DNA of 64,000 bases from Paracyclopina nana (Eukaryota > Arthropoda > Copepoda > Cyclopoida > Cyclopettidae): positions 4,610,501 to 4,674,500 of the forward strand of contig JAGUCH010000007.1 in assembly GCA_019096065.1 (NCBI GenBank). The letters run 5' to 3'. The notes below the pieces were generated by a model. That model worked only from the letters and a program-made list of their open reading frames with translations, searched no databases and was not told where the DNA came from. The position numbers were made by a program, and so were the translations under genes. Below, piece after piece: positions 1 through 10,564 of this stretch. Numbering within the stretch: position 1 is the stretch's first letter; every line of letters starts with the position of its first letter.

Positions 1-122
1 GTCAACTGCGAATGGCTGAAATAAAGGTTGTGTGTGAAAAATTCACAAATGCTATAAATAAAGTAATGTTATTTTACTTTCTGTATTTTGGGAGAGCAAT
101 AGCACCTGTGCTATACAGCATT

Positions 123-1126
123 ATGTGGTACAGCAGAGTTTTCATGTTCATAATCAGTGCATTTTTAGTTGCAATTTACTCGTGGAATTATGAAGTGGTT
201 CTCTATGATTTCTCACCTCCTAAACCAGTTCCAATTCCTCAAAAAAGTAAGTTTTGTATCCTCACATTTTTTTGAAAGTAAGCTTTTTATTCAATTTTAT
301 AGGAACTGATGTAACCAACAAATCCCTACCTTTTCCTTTGCTATTCTATAATCGCATTCCAAAAGCTGCTTCAACTACTGTGCTGCATTACATCAATCAG
401 TTGAAGGCAAAAAATAAATTTGTCCATCATGTAGGCACTTTCAGTGAATATTCCAGGACAAGAAAGCAAGAAACTTTCTTTGTGAAACAGCTACTTTTCA
501 ATGCATCTCATTCCAAAGAGAAGGCTTTGGTGTATAGTGCTCACATGTTCTTTGTCAATGCTCATGAACTCAAATTGAGAAGACCAAATTACATCAATGT
601 AGTGAGAGATCCAATGGAGAGGGAAATATCAAGGATTTATTATGCATTGAAGCAGCATCAAAGCAATGAGACTTTTAGCCTTGAGAAATGCCTTGAAAAT
701 CAAGTGAATAATTCCATTTGCCCTTTGCATCCACATAGTGGGCAAATCTGCTTTTTTGTGGGCAGCCTGTCCCCTTGTGCATCTCCCATTCAGTTCATTA
801 ATCAAGAACATCATCCAAAAATGCTCCAAATGGCAAAAAGCAACATTGAACAATTTTACTCAGTTGTGGGCATAGCTGAGGACTTGGAAAACTCGTTTAA
901 GCTGTTTGAAGTAATGCTGCCTAGATTCTTTAAAGGCCTTAGTAAGATGCACAAACGAAGCATAATACTCAACAAAAATTCTAGCAGGCCAAAATTAACC
1001 AACAAGCACAGGCAGCTGATGTTTAACCGGTTTGACATTCAACTTGACTTGGAAATCTATCAATTTGTCAAGCAGAGATTTGGCATGCAGCAGGAGTTGT
1101 ATAAAAATGAGCTTAAATCACTTTGA
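123..1126 (+). CDS. Heparan-sulfate/uronyl 2-O-sulfotransferase-like
   Basis: Type II Golgi sulfotransferase that should move sulfate from PAPS to the 2-O position of a uronic acid in glycosaminoglycans. Two exons are visible, 123-246 and 303-1126 (phase 1, GTAAG donor, TTATAG acceptor), giving 315 aa. A short N-terminal tail and one membrane segment (about residues 4-22) are followed by a 5'-PAPS loop RIPKAASTT, a 3'-phosphate-binding stretch INVVRDPMER, and the family-typical GIAEDLENSF...LPRFF region. The spaced Cys residues (CFFVGSLSPC) also fit 2-O-sulfotransferases. An in-frame ATG at 12 exists, but 123 places the anchor at the N-terminus as usual for this family; the first exon could also extend left of the window. 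The usual PKTGST of the 5' loop reads PKAAST here. Its stop lies only 39 bp from the stop of the convergent SLC22 gene, so the 3' UTRs probably overlap. Confidence 0.85.
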
Positions 1127-1165
1127 CTGTATTCGAATACATTTTATTATGTTCTATACATGCAA

Positions 1166-2806
1166 TTATTGCTTTTCTTGACCAATACTTAGAGCATCTT
1201 CTACTGTCTCTGGCAGCTTCTGGCCCAAAGTTTCAGGCACTAAAGTTATCAAGGCTGCGCTCACAATACACGAACTGCCGATGATGAGTGTTGGCAATGG
1301 ACTCCAAAAAAGGCCAAGGCTGTCAATTAGGAACCCGAAGATGGCTCCAAAGCCTCCAAAAATGGATCCAATACCAACTGCTGTATTTCTGATGGAAGTT
1401 GGGAACAGCTCAGCTGTCACAAGATATGCAAGCTTCACAGGCACTCCTGACACAATCCTGCCTATGATTGACAAGGCCACTTGAAGGCCCAATAGGGCAT
1501 CATTGTTGATGAGGAATCCTCCAACCAGGCAACTGATTCCAAGCACCAATTCAACACTGATCAAGGCCAATTTCCTGCCAAATTTTTGGGGTAAGATCAG
1601 GTACAAAAAGTTGCCAGGAATCCCTGCAAGCATAGCCAGGATGAAATTCATGTGAGGATTCCCACTTAAACTAGTTGAAAAGTAGAGTGTTCCATAATAG
1701 GCAAATAGTGCATTAAACCATTGAAAACTGACAATTAGGCTCCTCTTGACCAAAATTGGACTTTGTAAAATGGCCTTTAGGGACTGCTTGAAATCCAGGC
1801 TGTTTTTCAGGTTTTTCTCGACTACCTGCCACATTTCTTCAGGAATTGGCTTGCTATTGTTGAATTTGGCTCTTTTTTCAAGGATGGCTCTAGCTTCTTC
1901 ATTTTTGCCCTTTGATATGAGCCACCTGGTGGACTCGGGTACAACTAGCCAAACCAAAATAAGACCACAAATAGGAATGTAAGCTGCCAATTGTAATTGA
2001 GTCCAATCCCTGATGAAGTATGCTTCTACAGCATAGAGAAATTCACCAACCTGGTGACCAATACCAGCTATAAACATGATCAGAACCTTGTGTGAAGGTA
2101 AGGTACTTTCAGAGGCCATTACATAAGGTATCATAATACACCCTTTTGTTCCCATGCCAGTCAAGACTCTTAAGATGCCAAATATGGCCTTATCCTTGAC
2201 AAAGGCTGCAGCAAGGCCAGACAGCCCATTGAAAATGATGGCCAAGATCATGGCCTTGGATCTCCCAAGAGTGTCGCTTATTACACCAAGGACCAATGAG
2301 GAGACCAGGTTGCCAACCATCAAAAGTGATCTGAACCAAGACACCTCAAAAGAGCTTTCACAAACCATGTCAAAATCTTCAGTGATGGAGGACTCCACAA
2401 TGGATCTGTCAAAGACAAGTTCTTGCCTTGAGCACCTTTCAAGGACTTTAGGCACAGAATCATCATTCAAGTTGGAAATGTACTCCTGGCATGTCAGGTC
2501 TTTGCTCAGTTCTGGCACCCATCTTTCGCAGCTTTTTCCAATCACGGATGAATTCATCAGATCCAAGCCCACTTGAACAAAGTCATGGTGAGTTCCATTG
2601 GGCGTAGAAAAAGTCGTGGCATTGGCTGATTCACACTGGGGAATGACACATCTGTGGTTCGAGCTGAAGGCAGTGAAGGCAAAAATGACACCACTGATGC
2701 CACCAGACATGGTGACAAGTAGGTATAAAAAACTCTGCAAGTATTGCCATTTTCCAAGAGGACCAATATGTCCCACAATTCTATCGAAATCCAAATGCTC
2801 CGTCAT
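1166..2806 (-). CDS. SLC22-family organic ion transporter (MFS)
   Basis: A 546-aa plasma-membrane carrier for organic cations, anions or carnitine-like zwitterions; the substrate cannot be told from sequence. It opens with a cytoplasmic MTEHLDFDRIVGHIGPLGKW leader typical of SLC22, then TM1, then the large extracellular loop (about residues 50-150) with several Cys and N-glycosylation sites. The MFS loop signature GVISDTLGRSKAM follows TM2; PESTRWLISKGKNEEA follows TM6; TAELFPTSIRNTAVG and VPETLGQKLPETVEDA near the C-terminus are family hallmarks. The length matches the usual 540-560 aa. The gene is a single exon, unlike most neighbours, which may point to origin by retroposition or to intron loss. 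It is convergent with the 2-O-sulfotransferase. Confidence 0.93.
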   Translation of the reverse strand: MTEHLDFDRIVGHIGPLGKWQYLQSFLYLLVTMSGGISGVIFAFTAFSSNHRCVIPQCESANATTFSTPNGTHHDFVQVGLDLMNSSVIGKSCERWVPELSKDLTCQEYISNLNDDSVPKVLERCSRQELVFDRSIVESSITEDFDMVCESSFEVSWFRSLLMVGNLVSSLVLGVISDTLGRSKAMILAIIFNGLSGLAAAFVKDKAIFGILRVLTGMGTKGCIMIPYVMASESTLPSHKVLIMFIAGIGHQVGEFLYAVEAYFIRDWTQLQLAAYIPICGLILVWLVVPESTRWLISKGKNEEARAILEKRAKFNNSKPIPEEMWQVVEKNLKNSLDFKQSLKAILQSPILVKRSLIVSFQWFNALFAYYGTLYFSTSLSGNPHMNFILAMLAGIPGNFLYLILPQKFGRKLALISVELVLGISCLVGGFLINNDALLGLQVALSIIGRIVSGVPVKLAYLVTAELFPTSIRNTAVGIGSIFGGFGAIFGFLIDSLGLFWSPLPTLIIGSSCIVSAALITLVPETLGQKLPETVEDALSIGQEKQ

Positions 2807-3607
2807 AGTGGAGGCTCAAATTTACAATGAAGCGAAAAAGTAGCTTCATTGACGAGTAAATTGGTATCACTAAAGCTCATCTCACTATATATTTTTTTAC
2901 GTAAAATTCTGTTTACATAACTGAGCAAGTCTCAGATCTCATTAAATCTTCTCACGACAGGCCCAAAATAGAGCTGAAAAATAAGTGCCAACAAGACTGA
3001 AAATTGCCAAGTCAACTTTAAAGTACTATAAGAAGTATTTTAGGGTTTTGAAAAAATAATCATATTTTACAAGCGAACAATGCTCTCAAATTATCCGTGA
3101 CTGTAATGTACAACTCTCCGCCTCGGCATAATTCTGCATAATTTTTTACTTTGTACACTTTCAGATAATTTAAGAATAATATGTAGAGCTTTCGTTAATT
3201 CGACATAGTTTTTCGATTGCTTCCTTGTAAAATTGCAGAAATTCAAATTAATTAAGCGCAAAACGCGCAAAAAGTTATTTTATTCAAATTGAAAAAGGCT
3301 AACATTTTTAAGACGCAGCTTTTTGTTGTCACTATCTATCTAAGCGCTAATAGAACAACTATCAAGTTTTCTCCGATTTGTTATTTAGCCAAATCAACAA
3401 AACTTGTTATTACATGGTTACTTGATTAGCCCCCTAAAATAATGACACTTGCATTAGGAAATTCTGGCATCAGGTATGAAAAGGATTTTGAATAAAATAT
3501 TTTTCAAGTGTATCTTGGTCATAAAAACTAGATCTACTGTAGTGTTGAGTGGAACAAAAGAAAGAAAGCGGGTAAGTTGGCACGTCTATTAGCAATGTGG
3601 ATACTTA
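2807..3607. other. Intergenic region, no gene seen
   Basis: AT-rich sequence between the start of the SLC22 gene and the promoter motif of the secreted-protein pair. No ORF with codon-like character, RNA gene or clear repeat was found. It should contain the SLC22 promoter and its 5' UTR. Confidence 0.6.
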
Positions 3608-3627
3608 GAAGTTGACCTGGATTTTCT
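3608..3627 (+). promoter_or_regulatory. Shared upstream 20-mer, copy 1
   Basis: GAAGTTGACCTGGATTTTCT stands about 165 bp before the ATG of the first secreted-protein paralog and recurs exactly at 5596-5615 before the second. The surrounding bases diverge, so conservation of the 20-mer suggests a regulatory site. It holds TGACCT, which is a nuclear-receptor half-site in reverse orientation; this reading is inference. Confidence 0.5.
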
Positions 3628-3789
3628 TAAAATCTTGATTATGACTTGCTCGCACTTCAACTTCAAGTGAATTTCAAAAGCAATTTTAGTTGCAATTTGA
3701 ACCACAACCTGTTGGTAAATAGAGAAGAAAAAGTAACTTTAAAATTAACCAAGTTAGTTGGTGGCAAATATTTTTTTATTGGTTTCAAT

Positions 3790-4602
3790 ATGACAATTAG
3801 CTGTCTCTTAATTGGTGTTCTTATATTTGTTACCAGTCTCTCTGACGCTTCAGGTGAGAGATTAGATTAAAAAAATAATAGCAGTCAAAAATTGCAAATT
3901 ATTTTTCAGAACCTTGGGTGAATGACCCACTCGCTCATTTAGACCACTTGATTGATCACTTATTGTACAAAGTACCCCAATTAATTGATGAGTCAGTGAT
4001 TGTCAGTGAAAATAAGCTCAGAGGAACTGTTGGCAAACGAGTGACACAGGTGATACAATATAAATATTTTACAAAACTAGCATGTGATGCTCATCAAATA
4101 ATTGGTCAAGGGATGGGCCATTGTCATTGCCTCTTTTTATGACATTTTCTCAGACTACGTTCTGAATGAGCGATCACTCTTCAATATCAAAGGAGACATG
4201 AGAGTTGTTTACAATTACATGTACCTGTTCTCATATGGAATTGGTTTCGGCTTTCCGCTTTTGCTTGGCCTTCCGGATGATACCAAAGATTGTGGATCGC
4301 AAGAATTAGTGAATCTGCTTGATGACTACCAATTGAATCAAGGCTTGACACCTTTGCTGGCAAGGGGAGCTCAAGTGGATGATTTGCGTTCTGTCATCAA
4401 TGAGTTTCAGGCTGTCATTGGGACCGAACTAAACTGCATCGATGAAAGTGAAAATATTGAGTCACAACGGGCTCTAAATGGGATTAATAATTTGATAGCT
4501 GCCATGAAAGCAAGGTTGGATGTTGAAGAGCGTTTCCTCTCCGGTGCCAATCGAAGAGCTTTTGTAAGAAAATTGGACAGCAATTTCACAGCTTCAGAGT
4601 AA
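3790..4602 (+). CDS. Unrecognised secreted protein, tandem paralog A
   Basis: Three exons (3790-3853, 3910-4049, 4111-4602) give 231 aa. Residues 1-20 form a signal peptide (MTISCLLIGVLIFVTSLSDA). The mature part has a short helical N-terminal segment with ESVIVSENKLRG, then GWAIVIASFYDIFSDYVL after the second intron, a hydrophobic YGIGFGFPLLLGLPDD stretch, two conserved Cys (KDCGS and LNCID) and a long polar C-terminal helix region. Intron positions and phases are the same as in the paralog at 5761-6606, so the pair arose by tandem duplication. I do not recognise the family. The GFGFPLLLGLP block might be a membrane-interacting segment, so a secreted membrane-active protein is conceivable, but nothing proves it. 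Shares an upstream 20-mer with its twin. Confidence 0.75.
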
Positions 4603-5595
4603 TAATTCATATTTTTTAGTCAAATGCTTTAAGAGTCTCAGTAATAATTCTCCAGTTTTTCATTTTCGAATTGTTCAGTACTTAAAATCTTGAATCCTGA
4701 ATAAATCACCCTATAATTCATTGCTATTGAGTTGCTGCTGTTGACAATGCTCGTAACAAAGCAATCTTGCAAACATCAGTATTTGCTTTAATTCCCATTG
4801 TAACGCAATGATTACATTTCCCAATAAGATGCAGGATTTTCTAAAATGAAATTCGACGCTGTTTGGTCAGCTCCTACAGTAAGATTTCTCTACTGCCAGT
4901 AGATTTTGACCGTTACTGATAAAGGTCCTTGCGTTGCAGACATTCCTTGAATTCTCCCCAAAGTCTATGAAGTGAGTATTTTTACATCATTATAGAAAAC
5001 CACCTTAAAATCAGAATAATAATTTTACTGTATTCTTAACAAAACTCTAGCAAATATTTATTTGATATATCAATCCAAATTTAAGTAATGAGCTAATTAA
5101 TTCCAAAAAATAAATGTGAAGTAATTTCTGAATCAGATTTGCAATTTCCTCAGGCTACAACATCATAAGAACTTTGGGACACTCAGGTCAATAATGGGTA
5201 ATGCAGAAAGTGAGAGTGCCAACTAGCTCAGCTTGCAAGTCTGATATGAATCAGGGGTCATTGTTAAAAGGCATGAAGCACTTTACAGGCAAGTGGGCCC
5301 TCATTTGTACGAGTGTTTTAAAAACTCTTGAGTCCATTAAAAAGATGGCTTTTAATGTAATAAACCTAGATCCCACACATTTTCATCAGAATAAGAGCAA
5401 ACTCATAATTTTGCGGGCTCATCTTAGCAATATTACATTTTCAACTCACTTTTGAAATAATCACAAAACACAGCTTCTATCTACTTTTTCTATGCTGTGA
5501 ATTGATTTGGGTAATCTTAAGTTACGAAAGACCTTATTTATAGGTATCTAAAGATGTTTGAGTGGATGTGTGGTGCACCAAATTGAAAGTTTGTG
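4603..5595. other. Intergenic region between the paralogs
   Basis: No convincing gene. An 84-codon open frame at 5201-5455 has no recognisable features and no counterpart upstream of paralog A. Probably 3' UTR of paralog A and promoter of paralog B. Confidence 0.5.
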
Positions 5596-5615
5596 GAAGT
5601 TGACCTGGATTTTCT
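5596..5615 (+). promoter_or_regulatory. Shared upstream 20-mer, copy 2
   Basis: Exact second copy of the 20-mer at 3608-3627, about 145 bp before the ATG of the second paralog. Same orientation and nearly the same distance to the start codon in both genes. Confidence 0.5.
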
Positions 5616-5760
5616 CTGATCTGGTTAAACAACTTTAGTTCCAGTTCGGTCTAGTTAGGAGCTAGATATAGCGAATCTATCAATTTCCCCAGCAGGTTAG
5701 TCCTTTCAAATTGACCATTGCTATGATAAACCTTGTCAGTTTGTTGCATTACTTTACAGC

Positions 5761-6606
5761 ATGATTTTGCGATTACATTGCTTCCTGGCCATTCTTGCCA
5801 TAATGGCATCATCTGCAGTTAGTGATGTCCTAGGTATGAATTTTTTTTTCATAATCTAATGATTTTACAGGTATAGTAAGGCTTTTAAAAACGTTTTACA
5901 GAGTCTAGAGTGAAGAGAGACTACATTGATCCCATACCTCATTTAGATCAACTGATTAATCACTTAATTCATCAAGTATCTCAATCAATTGATGAATCAG
6001 TTTTAGTAAGTGAAAGCAAGCTCAGAGGAACTGTAGCCAAAAGAGTGACTCAGGTAATGATCATTTTTTAATGCGTAAATGTAAGTGTTTCCTTTATCCC
6101 TTTTTAAGGGTTGGTCAATTGTTGCTGCTTCCTGGTTTGATGTGATATCAGACTACATTCTTGAAGAAAGAACATTGGGCAACCTAAAAGGAGACATGAC
6201 TGTTATTTACAAATACATGTTCCTCCTCAACTATGGCGTTGGTTTTGGTTTTCCACTTTTGCTTGGGCTTCCGGATGACACCAAGGACTGTGGCTCTGAT
6301 GACTTTTTCAATTCCCTGAGGCGATACCAGTTAGACCAAGGGCTAGCGCCTTTGCTACAAAGGGGAGCTGAGGTGGATGATTTGCGTTCTGTCATTAGCG
6401 AATTCCAGACTGTCATTGGAACGCAGCTGTATTGCCTTGACAGCAGTGAAAATATTGAGTCACAAAAGGCAGTCAACTCCATTAGTAATTTGATTGCTGC
6501 CATGGCAACCAGATTGGATGCTGAGGAGCGTTTACAATCCGAGTCCAATAGAAGAGCTTTCGTGACAAAAATGGAAGTCAACTCAACAGCCATAGCTAAT
6601 TTCTGA
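5761..6606 (+). CDS. Unrecognised secreted protein, tandem paralog B
   Basis: Three exons (5761-5833, 5902-6053, 6109-6606) give 240 aa. Residues 1-24 form a signal peptide (MILRLHCFLAILAIMASSAV). A dibasic SRVKRDY just after it could be a propeptide cleavage site, absent from paralog A. The rest follows paralog A closely: ESVLVSESKLRG, GWSIVAASWFDVISDYIL, YGVGFGFPLLLGLPDDTKDC, RGAEVDDLRSVISEFQ, YCLDSSENIESQ. Identity is highest in the third exon, which suggests that exon 3 carries the function. The family is unknown to me. Confidence 0.75.
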
Positions 6607-7076
6607 CTTAATTGATACAAAAATACCACTAGATTTGACCATTAGTGCTAGTAAAAAACCACTCAATATCAAATATCCATGCCGTTACTCAAATTACAGT
6701 AACTTTTTACATCTCTTTTTTTTTAAAGTAATGGAGTGATGTTTTTTATGCTTAGTTCAACCACAATTATAGCTGCACGAGTTTAACTATGTACATTTTT
6801 ATGCATCAATTGAGAAGTACAAGTACATTGGCCGATGCTGTAAATGGAAGTAACGGGTTTCATGCCATTGCTCAAATTTGGCTATTTCACCCATTGCAAA
6901 ACAATTTCACATCCTATCAATTTTAAGTAAGAATACTATGCAATAAAGAAGCTGCTTCAAGTTTATTTATATAGAGTTACGTAGTATGTGCGGATGAGCC
7001 TGACGCGCGAGTGGTTCTCTTCCTGCTTCTCAATAGCCAAAGTCATATAGCTCCCATTTGCCAGAGAGTAAAAGCC
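6607..7076. other. Intergenic region, no gene seen
   Basis: AT-rich spacer; contains the 3' end of paralog B and presumably the promoter of the receptor-like gene. The open frame continues upstream of 7077 without an ATG, so a 5' exon of the receptor gene could also lie here. Confidence 0.5.
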
Positions 7077-8168
7077 ATGAAAGGAGGTAACATTCAGGTG
7101 GTCTTCGCTCTAGGTAACTCAACCTTGGAAGCAGGGCCAAGTGTCACTGATCACTTTCAAAATGACACTTCAGGCCTAGGTGATGAAGGAGTTGTTACTT
7201 TTGGAAGCAATCCCGTGATATTCATTCTTGTACCTCTCACCTTCATTCTTTTGCAAGTAATAGGCAATTTCTTGCTGCTAGCGCTAGTCCAGTTTGAAAA
7301 GTATGGCATGGATTCTCAGAAGAGAACTGCCATTAACCAGTTGCTGTCAGCTGCATGCATCACTCTCGTGGCTGGAAATGCTGCAATCATCCCATTTTTG
7401 GCCTGGAGACTCTTGATTGGTCCTCTAGGTAAATTTTAGCAAAGCTTCTTTTTAAGGCAGAATCTAATGTTCTTTTTGAAATATCAAGGCTATTGGGCTG
7501 CATGGGTTTGCAATTATTCAGCAATTCAAATAATTGCCATGATGTGCTGGTACATAGCAGAAATATCTGTTATGAAGAATATGTACCAACTCAAGTGGTC
7601 CAAGATGTCAATGGTTGAAGACTACTTTCTGTCCACATTTTTGAGTAGATTTAATGTCATTTATGGCCTTTGCATTTGTGGCATCAATATTTACCTAGGA
7701 TCTTGCCATTCAAGCAAATACTTCTTCTTCTATACAAATCAGCATCAAGAGATCCAGAAGTTGGAGTTGGAAGTAACCTTTTGGACGCAAAATGTTCCAG
7801 CTGTAATGCTGCTGCTTGTGATTGTAGCAGCAGGAGTTGTGAATCTTGCCACAAAACTGAAAAATTGCCTAAAACAAACTGGCAGCATTTCAACGACAAA
7901 CAATAGCATATTGATGTTACCTCAAGTCAATAACCAAATTCATAATCAAAGCCTTCTCACAAACACTTCATCAACTGTTATGTTGGCTTTTTTGGTCATT
8001 CTGTTGGCGCTTATTTTTGCCCAAAGAGTGATCAATATAACTTCAGAAAAGAACATCATCATATCTTGCTACTTTACTTATTCATCAGCCTGTCTCATCC
8101 TCCCAACCATCTATTTTGTAAAAAAGCCTACTAATCTTAAAAAGGCAATAGCCGAAACACTTACCTAA
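7077..8168 (+). CDS. Seven-pass GPCR-like membrane protein
   Basis: Two exons, 7077-7428 and 7489-8168 (phase 1), give 343 aa. The N-terminus is extracellular-like with NST and NDT glycosylation sites. About seven hydrophobic segments follow: TM1 with QVIGNFLLLAL (G-N pair as in class A GPCRs), TM2 near AINQLLSAACITLVAG, then segments around GYWAAWVC, FNVIYGLCICGINIYLG, FWTQNVPAVMLLLVIVAAGVV, STVMLAFLVILLALIFAQ and ISCYFTYSSACLILPTIYF. No DRY or NPxxY motif is present. It looks like a divergent rhodopsin-class receptor, perhaps chemosensory; ligand and family are unknown. Confidence 0.6.
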
Positions 8169-8319
8169 AAACCGTTTGTAAATAAAAACACTCATTTTGA
8201 AGATAATTTGATTTAGTTCAAAGGCTTGTTTCCTTATAATAAACTGGTTCCTGGAAATAACTCTTTGTGTTTCTGTTGATAGCATAACAAAGTTGCTAGA
8301 TATAGCAAAGACTAATTGG

Positions 8320-10275
8320 TTATAAGCACTTCGCTTCAAAATCACTGTAATGTACCATTAAATTGTGGTTCTGACAAAACTTGACTAGACTTTTCAGCTT
8401 GGGTTGAAGTGTAGAAGCATCCCCAATAACAATGCAGCATCTCTTGGCTCTGGTGATGCTGACATTGATTCTCCTCAGTTCTTCCAGAAATCCAATCACT
8501 TTTTGAGGGTTTGACCTCACAAAGGAGATAAGAATGATTTCCTTCTCACAGCCTTGGAATCCATCCACTGTGGAAATATCTGTTTGCTCCTCGTCTATGA
8601 GTTGCCTCAAAAGAGCAACTTGACTCCAGTAGGGTGTAATGATCCCAATGTCATTTGGCTTGATTCCCATTTCTACCAGCTTTTCTACTAGCTTATCAAC
8701 AATGAGAGCCTCATGCTCATTGAAAATGGATCCATCTTCATCATTTTGCTCCGAGAAATTAAGGCCCTCAGTGTTGACAAATAAAAATGGAAAACCAAAT
8801 GGATCAGAAGAGCCAGAAGCAAGCAAATCCTTAATAGTGATGTTTTTGACACTTGGGTGAGCTTGAAGCTTGTTCTTGTAGAATCTAGCATTGCTCCAAG
8901 CTGGAATCAATTCATTGCTTCTGAATTGCATGTTCAAGGTTGCAGTTGGCACCTTTTCAACAATCCTTTCCATAATGGAGACACTTCTTGTGTTGGCATC
9001 ATCAGAAACCATAATGGGTGGTAATTGGTAATGATCTCCACTCATGATGGTCCTAGGGACTCCTGACAATATGAGAGGCAAACTGAGCCAATCCGGAGCA
9101 AAAGCAGCTTCATCAATGCAAATGACATCAAACTTTCTCTTCACTTTGCTTGGCATTTGGAGAGCACTGAGACAAGTACTCACTACAACTTGAGCTTGGT
9201 CAGCTTCATTGAAACTCTGAGTCATCAAAGCATGCTTGATTTCATTTGTCAACCTAAGCTCTCGCTCGATCAAATCTTTCCTTCCTCGAGATTTCTGGAG
9301 CAATTCTAGCCTCAGGTGAACCAGCTGTTCACTTAACCCTTCGACATTTGTCTTGGGCAACCAATCGGCCACCATTGGATTTTTCAATCTTAAGACATTG
9401 CCAATCCGGACTAGCCTACGGTTTGAATCTAGTTGAGTCAAGATGGCAATAGTTAAAGCATCCACAGCCGCATGACTTGGAGCTGTGGCCAAGACTCGAG
9501 AGCCATTTGCTAAAGCTGACACAATCACTGATGCCAAAGCTGTAGTTTTTCCTGTTCCAGGGGGACCATGAATGACTGTAATTGGGAAGCCTTGGGAGCA
9601 AAGGTGAACAGTCTGGACTTTATCTGGATCAAGGTCGAATTTCTTAGAAAAGAAGGGAGTTTCTTGCTCGAAATTGGCACTTTGAACGGGTTCTTCCATC
9701 AGACAAGCAGCTATGCTAAAGTTGGTCTTGTCAATTTTAAGGTTCTTTAGAGCTTTTGCAGACTTCTCCAGAATGGCTGAAGATGATCTTTGATACAGAT
9801 TAACCTCAGAATTATCTATGGGACCAGCGAAGGAAGGCAAGAGAAAATTATTGCCCAGATGTGAAACCTGAACCAGGATTGCTGATGACTGAACTTCACT
9901 GATGATTCCTTGAACACTAGACCAATTCGTGTCTTTTTCTCCAGATTTTGAAGGTAGCACAACATCCACTAATTTTCCTCTTCTGAAAGCTCTTGCAATG
10001 CTGGCATTTGGATAGGTGTGATGCAATTTAATTTCGAAATCTCCATTGGAATCAACATGCTTGAAATAAGAGGTGTCAAGCCTCAAATCTGTCAGTTTGA
10101 CTCCACGAAGCCTTCCTTGGTGAACATTGAGGAGTTTTCTCCAGGATGACTCTTGTTTCAATGTTGCATCCCATTCTTTGAGAGTCTTTTTCAGCGTTTC
10201 TTGAATTAAAACTCGTGTTTTTAAGGGGACTGACATAACCCACAATTTCAAGATGCGATTTCGCGAATTCTTCAA
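8320..10275 (-). CDS. IGHMBP2/SMUBP-2-like UPF1-family helicase
   Basis: Single-exon SF1B DNA/RNA helicase of 651 aa. Order of parts: an N-terminal OB/stalk-type region (about 1-190) and a RecA1 domain with Walker A GPPGTGKTTAL, motif II CIDEAAF and motif III MSGDHYQLPP. The RecA2 domain has QFRSNELI (motif IV), VDGFQGCEKEIILISFVRSN (motif V) and NVSITRAKRCCIVIGD (motif VI). The DEAA box and the layout match IGHMBP2, which unwinds RNA/DNA with 5'-3' polarity and associates with ribosomes and tRNA. The usual C-terminal R3H and AN1 zinc-finger domains of animal IGHMBP2 (about 990 aa) are absent, so this is a core-only version. It may be a lineage-specific paralog. Confidence 0.88.
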   Translation of the reverse strand: MKNSRNRILKLWVMSVPLKTRVLIQETLKKTLKEWDATLKQESSWRKLLNVHQGRLRGVKLTDLRLDTSYFKHVDSNGDFEIKLHHTYPNASIARAFRRGKLVDVVLPSKSGEKDTNWSSVQGIISEVQSSAILVQVSHLGNNFLLPSFAGPIDNSEVNLYQRSSSAILEKSAKALKNLKIDKTNFSIAACLMEEPVQSANFEQETPFFSKKFDLDPDKVQTVHLCSQGFPITVIHGPPGTGKTTALASVIVSALANGSRVLATAPSHAAVDALTIAILTQLDSNRRLVRIGNVLRLKNPMVADWLPKTNVEGLSEQLVHLRLELLQKSRGRKDLIERELRLTNEIKHALMTQSFNEADQAQVVVSTCLSALQMPSKVKRKFDVICIDEAAFAPDWLSLPLILSGVPRTIMSGDHYQLPPIMVSDDANTRSVSIMERIVEKVPTATLNMQFRSNELIPAWSNARFYKNKLQAHPSVKNITIKDLLASGSSDPFGFPFLFVNTEGLNFSEQNDEDGSIFNEHEALIVDKLVEKLVEMGIKPNDIGIITPYWSQVALLRQLIDEEQTDISTVDGFQGCEKEIILISFVRSNPQKVIGFLEELRRINVSITRAKRCCIVIGDASTLQPKLKSLVKFCQNHNLMVHYSDFEAKCL

Positions 10276-10564
10276 AATGTAAATAAACAGAGGTCGAGCT
10301 GGATTTTGGAAGGCAAAAATATATCCTTGAAAGTTTGCTCATTTGCTTATTACTCAAAAAATCTTAGAAACGACCTTCATACCATCCTAACAATAACAGA
10401 TAAAGAAGTTATAATGCAAAAGTGTTACTTAGTATTTACTTTTTATTGGCTTAGTAAAATTAAAGTGTGATGAAAGAGCTTAAAATGGTCTGTCAATTGG
10501 AATGTGAGAATCAAAACAATGAAAATATGATCGTATCTATGCAAGGGACATTTTTCCAAGAATC

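Noticed and set aside
5201-5455. 84-codon frame between the secreted paralogs
   Set aside because: No counterpart near the other paralog, no signal peptide or known motif.
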